Source of the DNA: Nitrososphaeria archaeon
GTDB taxonomy: Archaea; Thermoproteota; Nitrososphaeria; Conexivisphaerales; DTJL01
Assembly: GCA_029775965.1 (NCBI GenBank)
Contig: JARVJU010000001.1
Location: 1-64,000, forward strand
DNA length: 64,000 nucleotides
Direction of reading: 5' to 3'
Shown: piece by piece, positions 53,510 to 62,598 of the stretch
Numbering within the stretch: position 1 is the stretch's first letter
Layout of the letters: every line of letters starts with the position of its first letter
The notes under the pieces: model-generated
The model's input: the letters and a program-made list of their open reading frames with translations, nothing else
The model's database searches: none
Told to the model about the DNA's origin: nothing
Position numbers and translations under genes: made by a program

Positions 53510-54343
53510 CTATAATTCAAACAGTATCATATCTTCAGGGCTATGATATTCAGCCATGTCAAGAAATCTGTGCGCATATGGTAAAAACATGTAGCATAGA
53601 GATACACCCTGTGAGAAGAAGTGCCTTGTCAGTATTCTGGCCAGCTTGATTGCAAAACCATAATCTCCCGCTATAAACGAGATCTGTCCAAATTTCTCGC
53701 TTCCAAATGAATCCATGCTTGCTACAGCAATGGAGTATGCATTCCCATCTTTAAGGTAGAAGACTCTGCCTTCATCAACAAGCTTCTTAAAACCGTACTC
53801 CTGCATAGACCTCATAGCCCATCTGTCTCCGAAAAAACCCTTCATCGCTTGGTATTCTCTTGTATGTTTGATCAAATTTTCTGCCTGTCTTGAGTCTTCT
53901 ATTCTGGCTGCAGTTTCTACAGATTCTACATCTTGTTCGCACCGCAGTATTGAAAAACGACAGACTTCTTTCATCCCCATCCTCATAATCTGCCTGTGTG
54001 CAACAATATTCTTTACCGCACTGATGAGCCTGAACTTTGTAGCTCCGAGTCTTTTTCCATACTGCATAGCATGCTCTCCAAGAGCTGTAGCAACACCTCT
54101 CCCCCTGAAATCGGGGTGTACCCTGACACCCTCCAGCCATCCCACACCTTCTTCAAGATATCTGATATGATTCATTCCTACAGGTAATCCGTTGAATTCT
54201 GCAACAAATATCCTTCCATTCCTATCCCTGTACCATTCATCCCATACATCTGGTATGTAATCTCCCCAGCTCCATGTTTTTGATACAAACTGCATAATAG
54301 CAGGTTTATCGTTGAGATTTGCCTCCCGTACAATTATGTTCAA
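53510..54343 (-). CDS. GNAT-family N-acetyltransferase
   Basis: This 277-residue protein has the acetyl-CoA-binding motif VHPDFRGRGVATALGEHAM (about 76-94) in its N-terminal GNAT domain. A second, less conserved domain with beta strands follows (about 165-277). The two-part size is larger than simple GNATs and suggests a duplicated or fused fold. The target is unknown. It is divergent from the diiron protein gene, with promoters likely in the 87-bp gap. Confidence 0.75.
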   Translation of the reverse strand: MNIIVREANLNDKPAIMQFVSKTWSWGDYIPDVWDEWYRDRNGRIFVAEFNGLPVGMNHIRYLEEGVGWLEGVRVHPDFRGRGVATALGEHAMQYGKRLGATKFRLISAVKNIVAHRQIMRMGMKEVCRFSILRCEQDVESVETAARIEDSRQAENLIKHTREYQAMKGFFGDRWAMRSMQEYGFKKLVDEGRVFYLKDGNAYSIAVASMDSFGSEKFGQISFIAGDYGFAIKLARILTRHFFSQGVSLCYMFLPYAHRFLDMAEYHSPEDMILFEL

Positions 54344-54430
54344 CCTGCATCCTCCTGCATTTACTTTAATGATAGCTATCTGGAATACAGCTATACTTAT
54401 AAGACATACTGCTTTTATCCAGTGTAAATT

Positions 54431-55411
54431 ATGTCTGATACTCCAAACATCTTTCCTGGCAACTGGGATGTTATAACCCCTATCATCTTAAAGACGTATG
54501 AACATTGGTTCAGCCAAAACTGGAGCCCCGTAGAGCTTCCGTGGGACGAGCTTGATTCTAAAAACTTTGACTCCAAGGAGGGACTAGCCCAAGCATACTG
54601 GATGTCCAAGCTTGCATTATTTGAAAAGTCTGGTATAGGTGCTTTCGGGCTTGCTGCCTTGCAGGCTGGGAGGTATAATATGGAGGACCCAGCCAAGAAG
54701 TTTCTGGCGGCAGTAACATATGACGAATGCAGACATGATGAGATATGCAGGAGGGCATGCAGCAGGCTTTGCCCGGCATTTCCCTACAGGTTCAAACCAA
54801 AGACCAGGCTGGAGGAAAAGGCACTTTCCAACATAAATGCACTCTATGAAAATGGAAAGAGATACTGGAAGGCATTTGAACAGGCATGGGAAAAATATCC
54901 TCTTGAACTTATATTTTCAAGCTTCTTCTTCGCAGAGATAGGTGCACAGTTGATATTCAGGGAGGTTGCAGATAGGTCAAAGCTTCGTGTATACAGTAAC
55001 GCCTTTACCAATATCACGAAGGATGAAAGCAGGCATTTAACAGGCACATTAGGGATGCTCGAGAGATTGGCCACCACAATGAACGATCAGCAGAAGCTTA
55101 CCATAACAAGACAGATGAAGCATGGATTCATATATCTATCTCCTTTGCTGTTCAGACCTGTGGGAACCTTTTGGAGACTCCCCAAGGACTTCTTACAGTA
55201 CGATGAAGAGCTCGAACATATTGCTGCAGATTCAGGTCTTGGTATACCCTCACTTCAAGATAGAGCTAAGGACTGGCTGCAAGCGATAGAGAGATACAGG
55301 TCAAAGCTGGAAAATATGGGTATAGCGCTTCCTCAGATTGAGGATATAGGATTACAGGGTGTTCAGGTGGATGTTAAGAAAGGAGATGACATAATAGCTG
55401 CACCTCTGTAG
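54431..55411 (+). CDS. Ferritin-like diiron carboxylate protein (RNR-R2/monooxygenase-like)
   Basis: This 326-residue helical protein has two ExxH motifs (ECRH in TYDECRHDE at about 97-105; ESRH in TKDESRHLTG at about 195-204) and additional Glu residues in FEKSGIG and FFAEIGAQ. Together these make the four-helix diiron site of R2-like and monooxygenase-like ferritin folds. The function could be radical generation, oxygenation or oxygen scavenging. Other ribonucleotide reductase subunits are not nearby. Confidence 0.65.
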   Translation: MSDTPNIFPGNWDVITPIILKTYEHWFSQNWSPVELPWDELDSKNFDSKEGLAQAYWMSKLALFEKSGIGAFGLAALQAGRYNMEDPAKKFLAAVTYDECRHDEICRRACSRLCPAFPYRFKPKTRLEEKALSNINALYENGKRYWKAFEQAWEKYPLELIFSSFFFAEIGAQLIFREVADRSKLRVYSNAFTNITKDESRHLTGTLGMLERLATTMNDQQKLTITRQMKHGFIYLSPLLFRPVGTFWRLPKDFLQYDEELEHIAADSGLGIPSLQDRAKDWLQAIERYRSKLENMGIALPQIEDIGLQGVQVDVKKGDDIIAAPL

Positions 55412-55431
55412 TTGCTTTTTTTGCTTGAATA

Positions 55432-55641
55432 TCATGTATGTTTAAGCTTGCACACTTCGCATTCTATTATAGCAGGGATGAAGAATCTTCCTCCAAAATA
55501 AGGTGATGGAGATTCATAGCCTGGCGTAGCAAGTCTGTGCTTGGTCTCCCTCTGACATCTGGGACACCATACCTCCTGGTCAAAATAGGGTACAGGAGTC
55601 TCTTTATCCTGACGCATCCATGGTTTTTCCTTTTCCTTCAC
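55432..55641 (-). CDS. Small zinc-ribbon protein
   Basis: About 69 residues (or about 61 from an internal ATG, MRQDKETPVPYFD) with two CxxC pairs (CPRC and CEVC) separated by about 40 residues that contain a FGGRFFIPAI segment. It converges with the diiron protein gene, and a T7 run between the two genes may end both. It resembles short archaeal zinc proteins of unknown role. Confidence 0.55.
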   Translation of the reverse strand: MKEKEKPWMRQDKETPVPYFDQEVWCPRCQRETKHRLATPGYESPSPYFGGRFFIPAIIECEVCKLKHT

Positions 55642-55738
55642 ACTACACGTTGCTAACTCCCTTCTTTTAAATCTTTGACATCCCTGCAGCTAGTGAAGAT
55701 TAGACAAGCATATTTACCTGAAGCACTAAATAAAAAGT

Positions 55739-56908
55739 ATGGAAGCGTTCATAGTTTCTGCTGTTAGAACACCAATAGGGAAATATGGTAGGTCATTTGC
55801 AAACATCCCTGCTCAGCAGCTCGGCAGTCTTGTTGTAAAAGAAGCGGTAAAGCGTGCCGGAATAGAATTCAAGGATGTAGATGAGGTGATAATGGGGAAT
55901 GTGATTCAGGCTGGTCTTGGTCAGAATCCAGCTCGCCAGGCAGCGCTTATGGCTGGTATGTCCACAGGCATAGCAGCCTTCACTGTTAACAAGGTCTGTG
56001 GTTCAGGTCTCAAGGCGGTTATGCTAGCCGCTCAGGCGATCAAAGCAGAAGACTCTGATATTATCCTTGCTGGGGGGATGGAGAGTATGAGCGGCGCCCC
56101 GTACCTTTTGAAGGGGGCAAGGTTCGGTCTGAAGTATAATAATGCAGTAATGTATGATGCTATGCTTCTGGATGGTCTTCTTGATGCTTACAACGATGTT
56201 CATATGATAAAGACAGGGGAGATAGTGGCAGAAAGGCATAAACTGACAAGAGAAGAAATAGATGAATTTGCCTATAAGAGTCATATGAAGGCTGAAGAAG
56301 CGCGGAGAAGCAAATTATTCCTGCGGGAGATAGTTGAGGTGCCCACTCAATCTGGTTCTGTCTATGATGATGAATGCATAAGAGCGGATACAACGCTTGA
56401 TAAGCTTGCATCGCTGAAGCCTGTCCTGCCTGATGGAAAATATGTAACAGCAGGGAATGCTTCTCAGCTCAGTGATGGAGCATCAGCTTTAGTTATAGCA
56501 AGCAGAAGAAAGCTGAAAGAAATGCATCTTGAACCTATCGCCAAGATAATAGCATACAACACAGTAGGTGTTGACCCTCTGCTTGTTATGGAGGCTCCTA
56601 TACCTGGTGTAAGGTCTCTTCTGAGCATGGTAAAAATGAAGATTGATGACATAGATATAGTGGAGCATAATGAAGCCTATGCATCTGCTAGCGTTGTGGT
56701 CAGGCGTGAACTTGGCATACCAGAAGATAGATTCAACATCCATGGAGGGGCAGTAGCCTTAGGACATCCTCTTGGCGCCAGCGGGGCAAGGATTCTGACA
56801 ACACTGCTCTACAATCTTATAGAGCGTAGAGGAAGATATGGTATTGCCACTCTATGCTTGGGTGGAGGTAATGCAGTCTCCATGCTGGTGGAAAACCTGA
56901 GGAGATGA
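55739..56908 (+). CDS. Acetyl-CoA acetyltransferase (thiolase) 2
   Basis: This 389-residue thiolase has the nucleophilic Cys in NKVCGSGLKAV, a NEAYASA motif, GGAVALGHPLGASGARI and a final Cys in ATLCLGGGN. It catalyses acetoacetyl-CoA formation or cleavage. It is directly followed (8 bp) by a 3-hydroxyacyl-CoA dehydrogenase, so this copy probably works in a four-carbon acyl-CoA pathway, unlike the stand-alone thiolase at 32724. Confidence 0.93.
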   Translation: MEAFIVSAVRTPIGKYGRSFANIPAQQLGSLVVKEAVKRAGIEFKDVDEVIMGNVIQAGLGQNPARQAALMAGMSTGIAAFTVNKVCGSGLKAVMLAAQAIKAEDSDIILAGGMESMSGAPYLLKGARFGLKYNNAVMYDAMLLDGLLDAYNDVHMIKTGEIVAERHKLTREEIDEFAYKSHMKAEEARRSKLFLREIVEVPTQSGSVYDDECIRADTTLDKLASLKPVLPDGKYVTAGNASQLSDGASALVIASRRKLKEMHLEPIAKIIAYNTVGVDPLLVMEAPIPGVRSLLSMVKMKIDDIDIVEHNEAYASASVVVRRELGIPEDRFNIHGGAVALGHPLGASGARILTTLLYNLIERRGRYGIATLCLGGGNAVSMLVENLRR

Positions 56909-56916
56909 GATAAGAA

Positions 56917-57759
56917 TTGAAGGTGTGTGTATTTGGATCAGGTACAATGGGATCAGGTATAGCACAGCTTTTTGCAACCTATGGGCATGAAGTGATGCTA
57001 GTAGACCTGACAGATGACCTGCTGAACAAAGCATTGAAGAATATAAAATCAAGCATAGTCAGACTAAAAGAAAGGGGAGTAATCAAAGAGGACGAAATGG
57101 CAATTATGTCAAGGATAAAGGTATCCACAGACACTAATACAGTAGCAGACTCATCTATGGCAATAGAAGCCATATATGAGAACTACAGCGCAAAGGCTGA
57201 TCTGTTCAAACAGATAGACAAGCTGCTAGCAAAGGATTCCATACTAGCAAGCAATACATCATCCATATCAATCACCAGACTGGCATCCAACACAAGCAGA
57301 CCGGAGAAGGTCATAGGAATGCACTTTTTCAACCCAGTACCGGTTATGAGACTTGTTGAAGTTGTAAAAGGATTAAGAACTGACAAACTAACAACAGACT
57401 TCGCTCTAAACCTGTCAAAGGAATTGCAAAAGATTCCTGTGCTTGTAGAAGATTCTCCAGGCTTTGTGTCTAACAGAATACTTATGCCGTTTATAAACGA
57501 AGCAATCTTCTGCCTGTCAGAAGGGATAGCAAGCAAAGAAGGAATCGATGACATAGCTAAACTGGGGTTTAATCATCCAATGGGCCCTCTGCAGCTGGCA
57601 GATATGATAGGGCTTGATGTCTGTCTTGACATAATGAATGTCCTTTATGCTGATACAGGTGATCCCAAGTACAGACCAGCGCCTTTACTCAAGAAGATGG
57701 TTGCTGCAGGGAAGCTGGGGAAGAAGGTTGGAGAAGGTTTCTATTCATACAAAGCCTGA
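56917..57759 (+). CDS. 3-hydroxyacyl-CoA (3-hydroxybutyryl-CoA) dehydrogenase
   Basis: These 280 residues start at TTG. The NAD-binding site is [13 protein letters not shown] at the N-terminus, followed by the catalytic His/Glu region [16 protein letters not shown] and the C-terminal domain with [18 protein letters not shown]. It oxidises 3-hydroxybutyryl-CoA to acetoacetyl-CoA, or the reverse. Forms a pair with thiolase 2, and with the crotonases at 51.8-53.4 kb would complete acetoacetyl-CoA to crotonyl-CoA chemistry. Confidence 0.93.
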   Translation: MKVCVFGSGTMGSGIAQLFATYGHEVMLVDLTDDLLNKALKNIKSSIVRLKERGVIKEDEMAIMSRIKVSTDTNTVADSSMAIEAIYENYSAKADLFKQIDKLLAKDSILASNTSSISITRLASNTSRPEKVIGMHFFNPVPVMRLVEVVKGLRTDKLTTDFALNLSKELQKIPVLVEDSPGFVSNRILMPFINEAIFCLSEGIASKEGIDDIAKLGFNHPMGPLQLADMIGLDVCLDIMNVLYADTGDPKYRPAPLLKKMVAAGKLGKKVGEGFYSYKA

Positions 57760-57873
57760 GAACATTTGTTGTGTAACTCATGCTTAACATCATCAGAAGA
57801 AATAAATACTGAATCATAAGTCAATTATTGTCTTTTATCTGCGGAATAGGTGCTGAGCTGGAAATTGTTGATA

Positions 57874-57910
57874 GAAATGGGATCATTTCCATATTCTATA
57901 GTAAGACTAT
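57874..57910. promoter_or_regulatory. Tandem hairpins upstream of EF-2
   Basis: Two perfect short inverted repeats lie 8 bp apart: GAAATG/CATTTC (57874-57879 with 57884-57889, loop GGAT) and ATAGT/ACTAT (57898-57902 with 57906-57910, loop AAG). They lie in the 253-bp gap before the EF-2 gene. Whether they act as operators, terminators of the upstream operon or nothing is not decidable here. Confidence 0.3.
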
Positions 57911-58012
57911 TTCTTCTATAATCATGAATAAAGCGAATATGCAATAAGAACCAAAACACTGACAAATGCTTAAATGCACCGCAAAGAGGCCTTTGCCTAA
58001 CAAGAAATTAGG

Positions 58013-61000
58013 GTGGATGCTTATTTGCCGCGGTATAAGACTACAAGTGAAGCGTTAAGGATAATCACAAATCAAGAGCAGATAAGAAACTTTGGCGTTA
58101 TAGCTCATGTCGACCATGGAAAGTGTGTGAGTGGTGATTCACTCATAACTCTTGCTGACGGGCGCATTGTGGAGATAGAAAAAATCTACAGTTCAACAAA
58201 TTCTGATTCAGAAACTGTCAGGTTGGAGCAGCCTGTAACTCTTGACTCCATGGACCCTCTTAATCTTATCATTCAGGATATGCAATCAACCGCCATCTGG
58301 AGATTGAAGTCTGACAGACTGATAGAAGTGACACTTTCTGATGGTAAGAGTGTCAAGGTCACACCTGAGCATCCATTTTACATACTGAGTCAATCAGGAA
58401 TGTTGAAGTCTTGCAAGGCAGAAGATATCAGGATCGGAGACAGAGTTGCAACTCCTGCTGTATTAAAGAGTGTAGGATGCCAGCTTGAGCAATTAAAGTC
58501 TGAAATCCTGAAGCTTGTAGGCAGAGATAGCAACTGGTATGTCTTACCAGACAAGTCTATCCTTGATAGGCTTGGGATGCAAGATGATGGCTTGCCTGTA
58601 AAGCTGAGCCATATTTTGGATGCTGCTAAACTGAACAGAATAACGCAACTGGAGATCTACCAGAATATTAAACAATTACAATACAACGATAAAGAGCTGC
58701 TTGAACCCATAAATCTGCCACAGGACTCTGTTCAATTTGAAGAGCTATTTTACGAAGCAGGGTTAGTATATGCATTGAATGTCAGGGATAATAGGCTGAG
58801 AAATAAGGTGTTCGAGGATCTTTCTTGCATACAAGAAAGAGATATTGGTCAGAGGTCTTCGCTATACCACCTTCTTGTATCTTTGTACAGTGAAGAACAG
58901 CAGGGTCTGGAACTCTTTGGCATGGCGGAAAATAGGTATCTTGCATCATTTCTCGGAGGACTGTACGATGCCCTTGCAGAAGTCAGATCAGGAGAGATAA
59001 TTCTTCGATCAGAGTCGAAGAAATTATCAACAATTCTGGCACTCTTCCTTTTGCGATTTGGAATAGCAGCAAGGGTTGTTGATGTGAACGGTTCCCATTG
59101 TTTAGTTATCCCTCGCAGCCATGTGCCTGTGTTCAATGATAATATAGGTTTTAGCCGCAGACATATATCAGAGGAAGCAGCAGGGCAGGAGAAAATACAC
59201 CTTTCCCCTCTGGAAATAAAGAGCATAAGAATTTCTCTTGCACTGGATGCTGATGACATATCGCCTGAATATGGCTATATAGAAGAGGGGAAAATTGACA
59301 TTAATTCCTCTAATCTGCAAAAGATAGCATCTCTATTCGAACAAGAATTACTTGATCCAGAAAAAATAAGAGAAAGGGTACAAAAAAGAATACGTTTGCT
59401 AAAAGAGCCAGAATCATCTGCAGAGCTTTCTGAGCTTATTAAAGACGGAATTCTCGGCAATGATTCGAAGTTAACTGCATACGGAAGACAGATATTGCTT
59501 GCATGGAATAGCATCCTCAGCTCAGATAAAACACTTGAATCAATCAGCTACATTTTGAGACAGTGGAAACTTCTGGCAAAAGGAGAAATAAAGTTCGAAG
59601 AAGTGATAAAAAAGAGTGCACTAAAAGGTTCTTTTACTGTGTATGATTTAACAGTTCCAAGCACTCATACCTACGTAGCAAATGGTATAGTTGTTCATAA
59701 TACCACAACCTCCGACTCCCTGCTTGCTGCATGTGGTATGTTAAGCCCCAGTGTAGCAGGTCAGGCGCTGGCGCTGGACTATATGGAGCTGGAGCAGCAG
59801 AGGCAGATGACAATCAAAGCTGCAAACGTCACCCTTTACTATGAGCATGAGGGAAAGCCGTATGTCTTTAACATGATAGACACACCAGGTCACATAGACT
59901 TTACAGGTAAAGTTACGAGGAGCTTAAGAGCTATAGACGGTGCTGTTGTCGTTGTTGACTCTGTAGAGGGGGTTATGACGCAGACAGAAACAGTGACAAG
60001 GCAGGCGCTTGAGGAGAGAGTAAGACCAGTACTTTACATAAACAAGATAGACAGACTTGTGAAAGAGTTAAGACTCACACCTGACAAGATGCAGTCCTGG
60101 CTAGCTAATATTATAAATGACTTCAACAATCTGATAAACATATATGCTGAGCCAGAATTCAGAGACAAGTGGAAGGTAAGCATACAGGATAACAGCGTAG
60201 CATTTGGCAGTTCCAAGGATAAATGGGGCTTCAACCTAGCAATTGCAAAGAAGAGTGGAATAAGCTTTAAGGATGTATATGATGCCTACACTGCTGGAGA
60301 CCCTTCCAGCCTGCAGGAAAAGGCGCCGCTGCATGAAGCAATATTGACCATGGTTATAAATCATCACCCTCCTCCTCATGTAGCGCAATCATACAGAATT
60401 CCAAAGATATGGAAGGGGGACATAAACAGTGAAGTTGGCCAATCTTTACTGAAGTGTGATCCGAACGGTCCTATAGTGATGATGGTAACCAATGTAATAG
60501 TGGACCCACAGGCAGGGATAGTGGCCACAGGCAGGCTCTTCAGCGGCACAATCAGAGATGGTGATTCTGTGTATCTCATAGGAGCAAAAAGGGAGGGAAG
60601 AGTGCAGAGTGTGAACATGTACATGGGGAACGTCAGGGAAATGGTAGGAATTCTTCCCGCAGGCAATATACCAGCACTTCTTGGACTGGAGTATGCAAGA
60701 TCGGGAGAGACACTTTCTTCAATAAGAGAAATAGTGCCTTTCGAAGGTATCAGGTATGTTTCGGAACCTGTTGTCACCATAGCTATAGAGTCCAAGAATC
60801 CCAGAGACCTTCCAAAACTTGTAGATGCTCTTCAAAGGATGCATATTGAAGACCCCAATCTTATAGTTAGAATTAACGAGGAATCTGGAGAGACACTGCT
60901 TTCAGGTATGGGTGTTCTGCACCTTGAAATAGCCACTACAATGCTACAGCAGCAGGGACTTGAAATAATCACAAGTCCACCACTGATCAATTACAGAGAA

Positions 61001-61795
61001 ACAATTCTGGGCAAGGCAGGGCCGATCATGGCAAAAAGCCCCAACAGGCATAACAAGATATACATTCGTGTTGAGCCTTTATCAGAAGAGATAGTAGGCA
61101 AGATCAGGTCAGGAGAAATCAGCGAAACAACAGATAGAAAGGGGATAGCAAAGATACTGAGAGATATGGGGTGGGATTCTGATGAAGCAAGAAGTGTAGT
61201 TGCAGTTGATGAAAAAGGAAATATGCTGCTTGACCAGACAAAGGGTGTTCAATTCATGCAGGAATCGATGGATTCATTGAGGGCTGGGTTCGAAGATGTA
61301 ATGAACAACGGTCCATTAGCATATGAATACTGCAGAGGGGTAAAAGTGATAATACATCACTTTGTACCGCACGAGGACCCAGCTCACAGAACTTATGCAC
61401 AGCTGATGCCTGCAGCGAGGAGGGCGATCCTTGGAGCTATGCTGAGCGCTCAGCCTACGTTGCTCGAACCGATACAAGGGATTGAGGTAAAGTGTGGAGT
61501 GGATCAGATAGGAGCAGTAGCAAGCGTTCTGTCCAGCAAAAGAGGGAAGCTTCTTAACATGGAGCAGAAAGAAGTACTTGCTATAGTAGAAGGAGAAATA
61601 CCCGCTGCGGAGACCTTTGATTTGAGCGAGGTAATGAGAGGAGCAACTGCTGGCAAAGCTATGTGGAATATTCATTTCAAGTCCTGGCAAGCTGTTCCTG
61701 CATCTCTGCAGAAACAGATAATAACGCAGATAAGGAAGAGAAAGGGATTGCCAGAAGAGGTTCCGCCTGCAAGTGATTTCATAGATACAGAGTAA
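58013..61795 (+). CDS. Elongation factor 2 (EF-2) interrupted by an intein
   Basis: These 1,260 residues start at GTG. Removing a 526-residue intein leaves an EF-2 of about 734 residues, the normal length. It contains G1 AHVDHGK-TTTSD, G3 DTPGHIDF, G4 NKID, the domain IV end with the conserved His region, and a C-terminal WNIHFKSWQAVPASLQ. EF-2 moves tRNA and mRNA on the ribosome. The intein splits the phosphate-binding loop, so no GTPase activity exists before splicing. Confidence 0.96.
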   Translation: MDAYLPRYKTTSEALRIITNQEQIRNFGVIAHVDHGKCVSGDSLITLADGRIVEIEKIYSSTNSDSETVRLEQPVTLDSMDPLNLIIQDMQSTAIWRLKSDRLIEVTLSDGKSVKVTPEHPFYILSQSGMLKSCKAEDIRIGDRVATPAVLKSVGCQLEQLKSEILKLVGRDSNWYVLPDKSILDRLGMQDDGLPVKLSHILDAAKLNRITQLEIYQNIKQLQYNDKELLEPINLPQDSVQFEELFYEAGLVYALNVRDNRLRNKVFEDLSCIQERDIGQRSSLYHLLVSLYSEEQQGLELFGMAENRYLASFLGGLYDALAEVRSGEIILRSESKKLSTILALFLLRFGIAARVVDVNGSHCLVIPRSHVPVFNDNIGFSRRHISEEAAGQEKIHLSPLEIKSIRISLALDADDISPEYGYIEEGKIDINSSNLQKIASLFEQELLDPEKIRERVQKRIRLLKEPESSAELSELIKDGILGNDSKLTAYGRQILLAWNSILSSDKTLESISYILRQWKLLAKGEIKFEEVIKKSALKGSFTVYDLTVPSTHTYVANGIVVHNTTTSDSLLAACGMLSPSVAGQALALDYMELEQQRQMTIKAANVTLYYEHEGKPYVFNMIDTPGHIDFTGKVTRSLRAIDGAVVVVDSVEGVMTQTETVTRQALEERVRPVLYINKIDRLVKELRLTPDKMQSWLANIINDFNNLINIYAEPEFRDKWKVSIQDNSVAFGSSKDKWGFNLAIAKKSGISFKDVYDAYTAGDPSSLQEKAPLHEAILTMVINHHPPPHVAQSYRIPKIWKGDINSEVGQSLLKCDPNGPIVMMVTNVIVDPQAGIVATGRLFSGTIRDGDSVYLIGAKREGRVQSVNMYMGNVREMVGILPAGNIPALLGLEYARSGETLSSIREIVPFEGIRYVSEPVVTIAIESKNPRDLPKLVDALQRMHIEDPNLIVRINEESGETLLSGMGVLHLEIATTMLQQQGLEIITSPPLINYRETILGKAGPIMAKSPNRHNKIYIRVEPLSEEIVGKIRSGEISETTDRKGIAKILRDMGWDSDEARSVVAVDEKGNMLLDQTKGVQFMQESMDSLRAGFEDVMNNGPLAYEYCRGVKVIIHHFVPHEDPAHRTYAQLMPAARRAILGAMLSAQPTLLEPIQGIEVKCGVDQIGAVASVLSSKRGKLLNMEQKEVLAIVEGEIPAAETFDLSEVMRGATAGKAMWNIHFKSWQAVPASLQKQIITQIRKRKGLPEEVPPASDFIDTE
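58124..59701 (+). other. EF-2 intein in the GTPase P-loop (526 aa)
   Basis: Starts with CVSGDSLITLADGRIVEI. Block B is VTPEHPFYI, block F is VYDLTVPSTHTYVANG, and it ends VHN before Thr. A central region has one LAGLIDADG-like helix (FLGGLYDALAEVRSG) in which the closing DG is lost, and a weaker second (FYEAGLVYALNVRD). The endonuclease is likely decayed. Splicing residues are complete. Confidence 0.92.
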
Positions 61796-61839
61796 TAATC
61801 TAATAAGGTTTAAAGTCAGGGAATATCCAAAGTGGAAGG

Positions 61840-62598
61840 ATGAAGTGTCATTTCTGCGGCGTAGATGATCCGTTCCCTTTCAAGTGTAACTACTGCGGCG
61901 AATACTTCTGTTCTGAGCACAGACTGCCTGAGAACCATTTCTGCCCCATGTATGCAACAGCGCGCAGGCCTAACTATGTACCATTATCTGGCAGCATATC
62001 CTATACTCCCACTTTCAGACCAGGCAGGGTAGGAAAAAGAGAAGCATTAGCTCTTTTGGTTGGAGCTTTACTTGTTTGGATTGTTGGTTCATCATTATTC
62101 GGTTTTTCAATATTTTCTCCTGCTGGTTCTTACTATGTAATAGCAATAAACAGCGCCATATTTGTAGCTTCATTTGCTGTGCATGAATATGCTCATAAAT
62201 ACGCTGCAAATTTAAACGGTTTCTGGGCAGAGTTCAAGCTGAGCATGTTTGGTGTGCTTATAACTGCGATATCTATCTTTTCCCCTTTCAAGTTTATATC
62301 GCCAGGAGCCACTGTAGTGTTCGGTGCACCGGATAAAAACACCATGGGCAGGATAGCCATGTGGGGACCTATGGTGAATATAATAATTTCCTTGGTTCTT
62401 TTCCCTGTAGTTCTGCTGATTCCAGGGGGAGAATTGCTTGCCCCAGCCTATCTCATAAACGGCTGGATAGCAGCTTTTAACCTGATACCTTTTGCTATGC
62501 TAGATGGTAAAAAGATCTTTGACTGGAATAAAAGAATATGGCTGGCCATGATGGTCTATTCCATCGCTATAACTGCATTTGCGTTTATTGTCCTGTAG
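61840..62598 (+). CDS. AN1-type zinc finger fused to site-2-protease-like M50 metalloprotease
   Basis: These 252 residues start with an AN1-like zinc finger (CHFCG, CNYCG, FCSEHRLPENHFC, about 3-38). A membrane domain follows with HEYAH (about 110-114) and the second M50 zinc motif NLIPFAMLDGKKIFDWN (about 217-233). Site-2 proteases cut within membranes, and the finger may bind ubiquitin-like or other proteins in the cytoplasm. The fusion is known in archaea; the substrate is unknown. The stop overlaps the convergent next gene by 14 bp. Confidence 0.88.
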   Translation: MKCHFCGVDDPFPFKCNYCGEYFCSEHRLPENHFCPMYATARRPNYVPLSGSISYTPTFRPGRVGKREALALLVGALLVWIVGSSLFGFSIFSPAGSYYVIAINSAIFVASFAVHEYAHKYAANLNGFWAEFKLSMFGVLITAISIFSPFKFISPGATVVFGAPDKNTMGRIAMWGPMVNIIISLVLFPVVLLIPGGELLAPAYLINGWIAAFNLIPFAMLDGKKIFDWNKRIWLAMMVYSIAITAFAFIVL

